DNA of 64,000 nucleotides, from NCBI RefSeq assembly GCF_010015445.1, contig NC_053116.1:24282607-24346606 (forward strand), read 5' to 3'. Below are positions 1 to 42,914 of the stretch, piece after piece. How positions within the stretch are numbered: the first letter of the stretch is position 1; each line of letters starts with the position of its first letter. Position numbers and translations under genes: made by a program. The notes beneath the pieces were generated by a model, which had not been told where the DNA came from, searched no databases, and saw only the letters and a program-made list of their open reading frames with translations. The stretch is from Perca fluviatilis. Its lineage: Eukaryota > Chordata > Actinopteri > Perciformes > Percidae.

Positions 1-1406
1 AGTGAACTTAAAGGCAAGTTAGATTGTGTCATTGTGGTGCCACAGAACTGAACAATTTGACAGAACTGACGGAACTCAACTTGTGTCACTGATCAAAGCT
101 GTCCTCTAAGAATTGTAATCAAAGCTAATACCCGGTAACTTTAGTCGCGGCTTTTTGGTCCGAGGTGCTGAGGGTAGGGGGTGGGAAGAAGGTGGAGGGG
201 CACATAGGATGGAGATATTAATCTCTAGTGCCTGAACTTAAATCAAATAACAGTCTCTAACCTTCCATTATCCACCCAGACACGGCCTTCTAATGCATCT
301 TAAATCCTCAAACGATCAACAAAGGAAAAAACAAGGCTCTCATTTGGGAGGAGGCTGCCAGACAAAATGTCCCCCATAATCCTAATAAATATTGTTCTTT
401 TTCCATTGACTTTGAAGATTGAATTAGTTCAAGTGTTGGTGTTGGACGAGGGTGTATGATTTCAAATAACACTGGGCACAGTTTGTTGCCCCCTGCTTCC
501 AGTCACGCGTGTATTACCAAACAATGCATTAAGTTTCCCTGAGCTGATTATATTACAGAAAACCAATAAACATTCATATAAATCATGGGCGTGTAAAGTG
601 TTAAATCAAGCCTAATAGGATTAACATCAACAGATATTGTGGCGGTCCACTGCTGAGGTTGTCAGGCCAATGGTTAAAAGCCTGAGCTGCAGCCGGCTGG
701 ATGGGATGTAAAGAACCCTCCTCTCAAATTAACCCAGGCCAGGAAAAAAGACAGAGCCCGGCTCAGGGGCTGTGTTTCTTTTGAAAAAACAACACAGACA
801 AAATATTTGATCTTTCAAAGAAGCTAATATCTTGCAGTGACACCTGTGTTTAAATGGGTGGAGTTGTATCAATATAGGTGGGGTGCTAAAACGTTTGATC
901 TTTTCATGCTTGCAAAATGCTATGGAACACAAGTTTGAGCAGGATCGTTGGTTGGGGCCAAAAACCGCAAACAATTAGAGTTTGTTACTCTGTTTGTGCT
1001 CCATAGTGTGACCAGCCTTTCTGAAGACGGTAATAAAACTAAAATACCGCGGCCATCCCTGCTTAAAAAAGGTGTTACTATGACAGGGTGTGCACGCTAA
1101 ACCAAGAGCTGCCCTATTAGTCTCCGATTCCACCTCACCACAAAACAGCTTATCCAGATGTGTGTGCCAGTCTGCCAGCCTATAATGCTGTGCCTCCTGA
1201 ATTACCAGTGGCACCGCTTTTTCAGCCACCTAAGCCAAACAGTCCAATTCATTTCATGTCTCTCCACAAAGTTGACTTCTTTGTACTGTTCAGACACTTG
1301 ACAAAAATGCATAACTTCATATCCCCAGTTATCACAGATATGAAGCCAAGAATAATGAAGTCAATGACTTTGGCCAGGCATGAATCAAAAGGAGGCTGTA
1401 GCTGCA

Positions 1407-1516
<110 letters not shown>

Positions 1517-3505
1517 CTGAGACAAGATGATGCGTGAGGCTTGCAGCTGCTGTGAGGAGGGTGCACATTGTGTATTCAGTAAATTATTCAGTAAATACCT
1601 CGATATAATGTACACTACATATGTCCAGGCCTGTCTCTGTCTTTAATGGCCAGCTGGTCACCAATATGGCTCCCACCAACAAAGAGTGCCCAAACAGCCG
1701 CACAATTCCATTACAGCCTGGGTGCGCTGAAGTAGTTCCAAGATCCATTCATTAATTGTCTGTGTGAAGTTGTAGGCAAATCATAATGGGAGTCAAGGCC
1801 CCTACTCTCGAGCTGGGGCTGGCGAGAGAGACTAATGTGGTCACCATTCAAAAGGATACATCACCTCATTGCGCCCGGCACTAGAGAAATACATGAACTT
1901 TAACAAAAGGGGGTTCAAGCAATTGGCAGCGGCGAGGCAGTCGGTCGCTATTACTCAGTGCAGCGAGGAGAGAGGGAGCAGGAGGGAGAGGAAGACAAAG
2001 GGGAAAGCAGAGGGAGAAAACTCTCAGTGTAATTGCAACCCCTCTCCCCAACTGTTAACTACAACAGTCATTAACTACAATAGCAGCTTGGCTACTGCAG
2101 TCATAGCAAATTAGTTCCCCACAATGGCTGAGGAAAAGATTTTTGATTGAGATGGGTTCTTTTTTTTTTCAACTGGAGGCTCACCTACTCGCTGCAAAGC
2201 ACAGGACGACTCTTACTGTGAAATCCTGTCTATACTGACAAACAAAACAGGGTTTGTAAGTTGGCAAATGGCCAGAAAGTGATAAGTAGATCAAGAAAGG
2301 GTAGTGGAATAGCCAGAGGAAATGTGTTTGCATAGTTGGGAGAAAATGACCATAAAAGAGCATATATTTGTTAATCAGATTCAGGGTGGCACACCTCGCA
2401 CGCAATCTCACAAAATTGCTGCCCTCCACCTACTTTAGCCAGCCAGAAAACAATAGCATGGGTGTGACTGGATAAAATGATAACAGCCATATTTTCATCT
2501 ACAGTATGTGGGTTCGTGACAGGAGCTGTAAACTCAAGTACTTAATTTGTTTTAATTTGGAGAACAAGAGAAATTCAAACAAAGGATACTTGTATAGAAA
2601 CTGACAAGGCCATACTTATGATTCAAGTTAAGAATACATAAGAAGAAGAAGAACATACTTTATTGATCGCCTAAGGGGAAATTACATTTGTAGAGAGTGT
2701 GGTGGAAACAGTCTGGCTTTTCTTTTTCTCTCTGCAGCTCAAAACCCTGTATACACCTGCATGATGGTTATTCATACAGTTTTTCTCACAATCTCTTTCG
2801 GCATAAAAAACTCCTGAGGGAAAGTTTTTACTTTCTTTGATATCTGATACAGGCGCGCACAGCTCACATACACTTGAATGTGACTTAATTCAATTTAAAA
2901 GAAAATTAAATTTGATTGAAATACACATTTTTGATTTAACGTTTTCATAATTCAAACATTAACATTAAAACGCTAAATTATGTAATAAATATGCCCTCAA
3001 AGCTCTATAATTCCCCCAAAAGTTGCTAAAAACTTTTTAGAACTGCTTTTAATTTTGATTTAATGTCCTGTTACTTCATGCCTCTAGGTTCTTTTATTTA
3101 ACTTGTTGTGTGAATCGCCTTTGAGTATCTTGAAAAGGACTAATTTAGAGTGTACTAAAATTACTTTTTAGTTGTTGTTTTTTTAAACTGTAGTTTCTAC
3201 TGTGTCTTTATTTCTGCCAGGCTACCTATCTCAAATATTAATACCTTTCAGGTGAAAACACACTCCAGATCAACAGCACTGCTAACGAGACCAAACTTTC
3301 TCAGAGTGCCTCTCTCATTTACGCCTCCCTGGATTTTTAATTATACTGACGAAGAGCTAGGAAAGCATCTCCCTGCTTTTCTCTCTCTCCATGTCTGACA
3401 GCCAGGTTGAGATTCCTCACCTGTCCAACATGGGAGCCGCACCTGTCACCGTGCACTTAATCACACTAGGGCCAGTGCTGAGCCCAGACGCCACACAGTG
3501 CCATG

Positions 3506-3532
3506 CCACACACACACACACACACACACACA
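3506..3532. repeat. short (CA)n microsatellite
   Basis: About 13 CA units in a pex14 intron. Confidence 0.95.
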
Positions 3533-3908
3533 AAATTAAAATGAACTTTCTCCCAACCTACAGGGAAGAGGGTGGATGATGATGATGGCGGTGGAGGTTT
3601 GGATGGGGGTGAGGTTGGCGCAGGGGGAGACGGATGGAAGGGGGGAGTGAGAGAGGATGGGCGGGGGGAGGGAGTGGGGGGGGTAAGTTGTCATTTCCCA
3701 ACTACTCATTAATATTCTGAGGTTAAGAGCTTTTCAGCGAAACGTAATTAATTGAGCTCGAGTCTGACAGTAAACAAGCAATTTCAAATTAAAGCGAAAT
3801 GACAGCGGCGTCATTTGTTAAAAACGTGCGGGGCCCCCCGATTTTGGCGACAGATAAATGAGGGAAAATGTTAAGGAGGGAGAAAGTGATGAAGATATTA
3901 ATCTTCAC

Positions 3909-36319
<32,411 letters not shown>

Positions 36320-37442
36320 CTTCCTATCCCTCGTTTGCTTACAGGCTGCTCGAGTGAGCCACGCTCGATTACTTTTTCTGAAGGCTATCAACATAGACTT
36401 GAGTCAACATCCATGTAGAGTTCACATTTGGCCCGGAGCCCCTGTTGTTTACAAGAAAGCAAACCAGAAAATCTTAATACATTTTAAAATTTTAAAACAT
36501 AATTAGTAAAATTATATTTTGACACAGAGCCCCTCTACGATGGTCCCAATTGATTAATAATGCAGGAACAGCACTTTAAGATGTCCATTGCTTCAGGAGA
36601 TATTGTGATTTAGGGGTGCATTTTCCTACACACATTTGTAATAAATCAAAACAACAGAAAAAATAGAGAAACTGGGGTCATCAGGTCTCCCATAAGCAGT
36701 TGTCCCCTTTGTCCTTTTCATATTCCAGCCTTGACTCGCAGTCTGACTGCTCAAGACAATGCTGTCAATCTAGGCCAGTATGACGGATGTGTTCCTATAC
36801 AAAATGCAATGATAATGGAACATTAATCTTTATAATTGCCACCAAGTGACACATTAAAAGAAGTCCAATTAACTACTGTGACCATAATGTCTTGTGGAAA
36901 GACAATGCTGTCTTTATATTTCCCGAGAGAAGTTGACAGACACATTTCAAGTAAGACTCCATTAAAGAGAGAGGATGTCAAAAATCACTCTATATTTATT
37001 ATATAGTGCACTACATTTACTGTCGCCATTTCATTTGAGAGTCTAAATGATGTATGTACTGTAGATGTATCCACTATAGAGCACTAAAAAAAGTAAACAA
37101 CAGAATGAAAAAAGTAGATAGTGTCCGACTTAAGGCCTACGATACTTTCTGCTAACAATGCCACAATGCATTTTTCAGATGCAAAATTACTGTTGTGCTA
37201 CAGTTGACTCTTCAGCTATCAGTGATGAGGCAAAATAAGTGTCAGAAATATATTTGAGTAAACTATTCAATGGCCATTATATAGAGATTAGTGAAAACAG
37301 TGAACAACGGAATGATTTTGTAGATAGAGTTTTTGAATCAGCGTTTAGTGGCAATTAGTGGTACTGCATCTTAAAGTAGGCTACTTCCGTGTTGACTTCA
37401 GTTGAAAGTGCAAACAATAGACTGTATAGAGCTCAACAGTGA

Positions 37443-37877
37443 TAGCCTAGAAATCTAGACGCACCCTAGTGGCAGCAAATTTATTTTGGCTTCCAAGCTG
37501 GAAAAAACTAATTTTGGTTAGGCCAATCACATCGTGTATAGAGTCGGTGGGCGGGGCTTATGGTTGCTGCTGCTGGGAACAGCGGTCTTCTGGAAGACCT
37601 GGAGTTAAGCTTTTCTTTGAGAAAAGAACAAAGAACAGCACAGAAATCATTCTTAAAAAAGGAAGATGTGTTCAGAGTTTTTCCGACCAGATACGGCAAA
37701 AGTTTAATCTATCAACTATTCGCTACCTTCTTCGTTGCTCTGCCTGGTTGTAGCGCTATCCTATTAAGTGCAGAGGGAATTTGAAAGACAACCATATATC
37801 CCGCCCCTCAGATTGAGCCCTGTCAATGGTGAGTTCCCAGACCCAACATCTTGATGTGGGTCTGGCTTGTCAGGCTA
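37443..37877 (+). mobile_element. Non-autonomous DNA element with RecQ-like helicase fragment, copy 1 (9-bp target duplication)
   Basis: The ends TAGCCT...AGGCTA are inverted. The 9-bp sequence CAACAGTGA flanks both sides (37434-37442 and 37878-37886), a clear target-site duplication. Inside, the plus frame encodes LRKEQRTAQKSFLKKEDVFR followed by VFPTRYGKSLIYQL. This resembles the start of a RecQ-family superfamily 2 helicase (Q-motif helix, then Walker A), with the Walker A glycine changed to Arg. Only this N-terminal piece remains. A 9-bp duplication suggests Mutator-like transposition, which is an inference. Confidence 0.8.
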
Positions 37878-38183
37878 CAACAGTGAGGTTCTGGATGTCA
37901 AAATCACATTCATATTCTGAATCGAGGATCTGATTAATAGCCATAATGTCTTACCATCCAAGGTAGATTTACCACAAGCTATGAGATTGTGAAATAATGG
38001 TTTATGCTCCTGTAAAAGCCACAAGTCTTATTATATGAACCTTGTTTTAAGAAAAACATGTTTTAATTCACAATGTCATTGAGAAGTACACTACCCACAA
38101 TCCTAAAGTGACGACTCTGATTGGTGGAGCTCGCTATTACCATGGAAATGTTTACCACACGCAAAAACCTACCAACTTGCTAG

Positions 38184-38232
38184 TGAGTTACTGCTACCCC
38201 TGAACCATGAGTTACTGCTACCCCTGAACCAT
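38184..38232. repeat. Tandem duplication of a 24-bp unit
   Basis: 'gagttactgctacccctgaa' plus 'ccat' appears twice in a row. Confidence 0.9.
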
Positions 38233-38309
38233 AGATATAAACACTACACAATAAACACAATATCTATGCCTGAACTCTACCAGAGAATTTCTAATAAGGG
38301 GAGAAGTTC

Positions 38310-38780
38310 AAGCCTAGAAATCTAGATGCACCCTAGCGGCAGCAAATTTTATTTGCAGCCAGGGGGGTCTAGGCACTCTCTCCGTTGGGTTGCGAGCTGG
38401 AAAAACCAAACTCTGGTCAGGCCAATCACATCGTGTATAGAGTTGGTGGGCGGGCTTATGGCTGCTGCTGCTGCTGGGAACTGTGGTCTTCTGGAAGACT
38501 TGGAGTTAAGCTTTTCTTTGAGAAAAGAACAAAGAACGGCACTGAAGTCATTCTTAAAAAAGGAAGATGTGTTCAGAGTTTTGCCGACCGGATACAGCAA
38601 AAGTTTAATCTATCAACTAGCTCTGCTACATTCTTCATTGCTCTGCCTGGTTTTAGTGCTATTCTATTACGTGCAGAGGTAATTTGAAAGACAACCGTTT
38701 ATCCCGCCTCTTGGATTGAGCTCCGTCAATGGTGAGTTCCCAGACCCAACATCTTGATGTGGGTCTGGCTTGTCAGGCTA
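38310..38780 (+). mobile_element. Non-autonomous DNA element with RecQ-like helicase fragment, copy 2 (9-bp target duplication)
   Basis: A second insertion of the 37443 family in the same orientation, flanked by GAGAAGTTC (38301-38309) and GAGAAGTTG (38781-38789), a 9-bp duplication with one mismatch. It carries about 36 bp absent from copy 1 near its left end. The helicase-like frame reads LRKEQRTALKSFLKKEDVFR then VLPTGYSKSLIYQL. Here the second Walker A glycine is mutated to Ser, a different lesion from copy 1. Its separate duplication shows independent insertion rather than tandem duplication. Confidence 0.8.
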
Positions 38781-38789
38781 GAGAAGTTG

Positions 38790-39260
38790 CACTCTCTCGA
38801 TACTTCCGGCTTCTGAACTGGCTGCAGTTCCACTCTGGTTCCATTAGGGTGCATTTACGGGCAAGTGCAGAATGAATGGCGGTCTATGGAGCTGTACCCC
38901 TCAAAATCCACTTTTCTAAGGATATCATTTTTTGCCTAGTAATTTGAATGTTGCATTCGAAAGGGGAGGCTAAGAAAATACACACTGCTGGGTGTAAGGT
39001 TTTTTCGGCGTTTTTTTGTTCTAAAAAGTCTTTTAAAATGTCAATGACATACACATCGTACGGCCAGAGATACTGCTTTACGGCAAACTCTGAGTCACTT
39101 CCTTTTTTCTCTCGAGGCATCGACAACACAGCTGACAGGTTAGGCTCTCCCTGTCATTACACATGCTAGAAAGAGGTTTGCTTATGTTTTAAAGACCACG
39201 CCGAAATATTCACTCTGACATTCTGTTTTAGGGCGTGGCTATGATGTGACTGCCAGTAAA
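38790..39260. repeat. Unclassified repeat-like stretch
   Basis: Moderately GC-rich sequence starting at 'cgatacttccggcttctgaa', of a kind I associate with interspersed fish repeats. No terminal repeats or coding domain could be fixed by eye. Open frames here match nothing I recognise. Confidence 0.3.
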
Positions 39261-39834
39261 AGTGTGTAACAGTCTATGGCTCCTCCCTCACTCCTCCCTC
39301 TCATCTAAAATCATCACATCTGTCGGTACACGATCCGTTCTGCCTGCACAATCCGTTCTGTACATGCGCAAGATAATACTGTTTTACCGAGGATACGACC
39401 TACACGATCTGTTCCACGCTAGCCTATGGCTAGCCTCCACCGGGAAGCTAGCGTTAGTTTAGCTAACAGCTAATTCGGCTAACCGCTAGCTGACAGCTAG
39501 ATTCAGTCTAAAATAACGTTAAGTCAACCTTAATGGGAGAAGCAGGCTACAGCTACATTAAGACTTTACAGTAATAACAATAAAGACAAATATTGAGTGA
39601 TTGTATTTTAAATGAGCACAAGTAAAGTAGAACTGACGTAACAGCTGTTATATATGTTAACGTTTATTTTCAAGTTTTATTTTGAGGGTCTTTTAAAGTT
39701 ATTACATGCTGTCTCAGCTAGCGGTTAGCCGAATTAGCTGTTAGCTAAACTAACGTTAGCTTGGCTGTTGACCGGAAGCGTAACTAACGTTAGCTTGGCT
39801 GTCGACCAGAAGGGTGTGTCACTACCCAAAGTGA

Positions 39835-39915
39835 GTAGAGTGCAGATTTGAGTTGCGCATGCGTCACTTTGCGACGAGTGCAGATGTGAGTTGCGCATGC
39901 GTCACTTTGCGACAA
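39835..39915. repeat. Two direct copies of a 46-bp unit with NRF1-like palindromes
   Basis: 'gagttgcgcatgcgtcactt' occurs twice. Each contains TGCGCATGCG, close to the NRF1 consensus TGCGCATGCGCA. They lie inside the foldback element. Confidence 0.85.
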
Positions 39916-39929
39916 GTAGCCTACAAGAT

Positions 39930-40280
39930 GCTAACGGCGTTTTGAGCTAACGTTAGCAATCAAGTAGCTAGCCTACTAGCTAGATGCTAATGGCGTTTTT
40001 AGCTAACGTTAGCAGTCAAACAATCATAAATAGCTAAAACGTTTTTGAAATGACTGCTAGCTACAAGTTAGCAATCAAACAACATCGGCTGTCACTTGAA
40101 TGGCGTTTTGAGCCAACGTTAGCAATCTAACAATAATAGAGAGCTAAAACGTTTTTGAAATGACTGCTAGCTACAAATTAGCAATCAGACACAGGCTGTT
40201 ACACTTTATGTCACTTGAATGGCGTTTTGAGCTAACGTTAGCAACCAAACAATCATAGATTGCTAAAACGTTTTTAGAAA
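39930..40280. repeat. Tandem array, period about 100-110 bp, inside foldback element
   Basis: Units contain 'ggcgtttttagctaacgtta' (with variation), 'gcaatcaaacaat' and 'gctaaaacgtttttgaaatg', repeated about three to four times with divergence. Confidence 0.85.
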
Positions 40281-40676
40281 TGATTCCCATCTTCTGTTAT
40301 TGTATGTAAAGAGAAAAGTTTATTATTTTACAGATTTCACAAATTTCAGTAAGACACGTTATGCCGTAAACAGTTTAAATCTGACCATGCGCAACTCACA
40401 TTTGCACTCGACCAAAGCCGGTCTGACTCGGTTAACATCGGGTATGACACGTTATGCCGTAAACCGTTTAAATCTGAGCATGCGCAACTCAAATCTGCAC
40501 TATTCTCACTTTGGGTAGTGACAGGGTGGAACAGATCGTGCAGTGTCGTGAATCCTCGTACAACAGCGCATGCGCGAACATTTTGCGCATGTGCAGAACG
40601 GATCGCGCATGTGTCGCGCATGTGCAGAACGGATCGTGCAGGCAGAACGGATCGTGTACCGACAACATCCACAACC

Positions 40677-40748
40677 AAGATGGCTGCGCCCGTAACGGCA
40701 AAACTCGACGACTCATAGCAGATCTCCACAAACCAATGGGTGACGTCA
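40677..40748. promoter_or_regulatory. Promoter-like cluster: YY1-, CCAAT- and CRE-type motifs
   Basis: Within 72 bp lie AAGATGGC (40677-40684), CCAAT (40733-40737) and the palindromic CRE TGACGTCA (40741-40748). This combination is typical of housekeeping promoters. It sits right beside the foldback element, about 2.1 kb upstream of the dffa start and 4.4 kb upstream of the pex14 start. Whether it is a real start site, an enhancer or part of a repeat is unknown. Confidence 0.35.
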
Positions 40749-40992
40749 CACATGCACTGTCCATTAATATTAACTTACTGACTCATTTATTATATAGGCC
40801 TTCAGTCTTGTAGCCTACCTTTCCCTCTTTTTTTTGCCAAATCAAATGTTTTTATGGTCCTGATTCATCTAATAGTTGGTGTGCTTAGTTGCAGAATTAA
40901 AACTCTTTATATAAGGATTTTCTGAAATGTTAATGGAGTATGTGAATGAATGGCGAATTCACTTCCGGAACCCTAGCCGTTGACTGCTTCGG

Positions 40993-41047
40993 CCATGGAT
41001 GTATTAAGAGAACTGGGCGCGAAGCCCATGGATGTATTAAGAGAACT
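40993..41047. repeat. Tandem pair of a 22-bp unit, with an inverted copy at 42563
   Basis: 'ccatggatgtattaagagaa' appears at 40993 and again at 41026. Its reverse complement is at 42563-42583, on the far side of the LINE fragment. Confidence 0.85.
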
Positions 41048-41429
41048 TAACTTGAGAAGGCTTCGGCCCATTGCTGGAATATGTCAACGCGTCCGCCATT
41101 TTGGCCTGTAAACAAATACAAGTAGTTGGGGGTGCTAAATTTTTCTGGATAAAAGGCACTATAACATTTACATTTCTCTACTTATTTAAATGAGTCGTTT
41201 TACATTAAAGGGTTGACTGTTTTAATCAAATCGGATTTAAATTAATCAAATCGCTTGATAATTTATCATTACATTTTTTTATTTCAAATTCATGCATTTT
41301 CATCACTTCCATTTTTATTAATACATATCAATACATGATAGGGGTCCGACGATACAACATGACTTGACCTCCCCCCACCCTCCATATGGCCTATAATCCC
41401 TGTGTGTGTGGTTACTAGAAACTCTGTGT

Positions 41430-42192
41430 TAGATTTGGAATTATTTTTTATATTATATGTGCAGCTTTTTACCTGGATTGAAAGATCCAATACATTAACA
41501 GATTATACAGGTTCTGCATCTCACAGAGCTGGGATATGCAAACAAAAAAAATTAAAAATAATTCAAGTGTGTATACTGTTGAGCTGTACGCTCCTTTGGT
41601 GGCTTTGCTATGGGTTGAACAAATCAAACCAAACAAAGTTCTAGTCTGTAGTGCCGCTCTACTCTGTCCAGTTTTAAATCAGGTGTGTCCAGTAATAACC
41701 AGGGATTTACTATTTGAAATTATGGCAATACATTCAATAGCAGTAATAAAACAAGGCACTGAGGGCACATTCATTTTGGTTCCTGTTGTTGGCATTCTAG
41801 GTAATGAGAGAGTGGACAAACTATAGCCAAACAAACAGAACAGACATCCCTACTAAACTTTTCAAAATCGGATGGCAACAGGAAGGAAGGAAATTGAAAA
41901 TAAGAGGTAAGGTAGTAGGACAGTAATCTGAATGACAAACATCACAATAGGGAAGCATCCAACCAGTCTGTGAACATTGTCAGCATGTGCTGGTTAGTTG
42001 CGGGAAATTCAGAGAGGAAGGATATGATGGAAGAAATGAAAAGATGACGGCTAACAGCAGGGTAAAAGAGCATTGGAGTAAAAAAAATCGGACAAACAGG
42101 ACACTGTAGGAGTTAACTAACTCCAGAAGATGGCAGTGATGCAACACTAAGGATGCAAGCTGCCGTTAAACCTCAAAGAAGAAGAACAAGCC
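41430..42192 (+). mobile_element. Truncated non-LTR retrotransposon 3' end with RNase H remnant
   Basis: The frame at 41536-41826 reads SVYTVELYAPLVALLWVEQI, then VLVCSAALL, then DLLFEIMAIHS, and ends VGILGNERVDKL. This is the RNase H domain order of I-clade-like LINEs. The E of VELY and the last D (RVDKL) remain, but the D of the CSD-type motif is lost. The 3' end is marked by 'aaacctcaaagaagaagaac' at about 42170-42190, a GAA-type tail. Degenerate, 5'-truncated copy. Confidence 0.75.
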
Positions 42193-42699
42193 ACGTAGAC
42201 GCTAGAATGTACCCATGGAATGATACATCCATGGAATGCAAGAATGTGCCGAACCATAGTATGTGCCGAACGACAACACAGGCATACTGCGCAGGCGTCA
42301 TCACGCATAGGGTGTATTTGGTATTTGACCGTCTCTGTTTGAACCATGGTTTCAACCCTGCTACAACGCGTCGTTGTAGTGAATAAATATGAGGCTAAAC
42401 GCAGCAAAACCTACTTTATAATACATTGTACATGACCCAAACCCTGAACTTAGCCTTAACCCGTATGACTAGCTATATGTCTATGGCCTTAACCCTTTAT
42501 CATGTGACCCTTAAGTGTTGAAGCAGTATGCCAGTAGACCTAAAAAAAATATAGGTCCAAGAGGTTCTCTTAATACATCCATGCAAGAGCTCTAATGTAA
42601 GCTGCTGGACTGTCCTTTTCACCAGAAGGAGGCAGCAGTGCCTAGTCTGCCGGAAAGCAATAGTTTTCGTTCGGTAACTACGTTCTAGCATGTATCCAC

Positions 42700-42711
42700 C
42701 AGGCGGCGGTT
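42700..42711 (+). promoter_or_regulatory. CTCF-like motif in the dffa upstream region
   Basis: 'ccaccaggcggc' matches the core CCASYAGRKGGC at 11 of 12 positions, on the plus strand, about 120 bp upstream of the dffa ATG. It is opposite in orientation to the motifs in the pex14 introns. Confidence 0.35.
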
Positions 42712-42820
42712 CCGTGTTGAAAACTGGTTGAAAACTGCCAAGACAAGACAGGCGAGAACTACTGTCGGTATTTGAAACTGTTCAGTAAAACAAAATACGT
42801 TTCTCCACATAAAGCCTAGA

Positions 42821-42914
42821 ATGACAGATAGGAAACCGTGTAAGGTGTGCAATTTCACACGACAGAAATCATACGGTTTGGTAGTTCCCTCTTTGGATGA
42901 TCTGAAGATAAAAG
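42821..42914 (+). CDS. dffa: dffa exon 1 (coding part)
   Basis: ATG ACA GAT AGG AAA CCG opens a frame encoding MTDRKPCKVCNFTRQKSYGL and on to DDLKIK, ending AAAG/GTGAGT, phase 1. The start is the first ATG of the CIDE-N frame. Confidence 0.92.

Larger units (their letters stand above)
39321..40664. mobile_element. 1.34-kb foldback DNA element with complex internal repeats and 5-bp duplication
   Basis: Ends begin TGTCGGTACACGATCCGTTC and are inverted copies of each other. ACATC flanks both ends (39316-39320 and 40665-40669). A second inverted pair lies inside: 39450-39500 against 39709-39765, both with GCTAACNGCTAATTCGGCTA. Between them and the right arm are direct repeats of about 110 bp with 'gctaacgttagc' and 'taaaacgtttttgaaatgac', and paired units with 'gttgcgcatgcgtcactttg'. 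It has no coding capacity. The superfamily is not clear from the 5-bp duplication. Confidence 0.75.
36320..42820. other. Intergenic region between the pex14 and dffa start codons
   Basis: About 6.5 kb, mostly mobile elements listed separately (37443, 38310, 39321 and 41430). Also present are a common fish-repeat-like stretch at 38790-39260, a tandem 24-bp duplication at 38184-38232, and the promoter-like cluster at 40677-40748. No host gene seen. Confidence 0.6.

Noticed and set aside
37469..38687. RecQ-like frames read as a possible helicase gene
   Set aside because: Only the first 40 or so residues of the helicase core are present, in two separately inserted elements with target duplications, each with a broken Walker A. 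They are mobile-element fragments, not a host gene.
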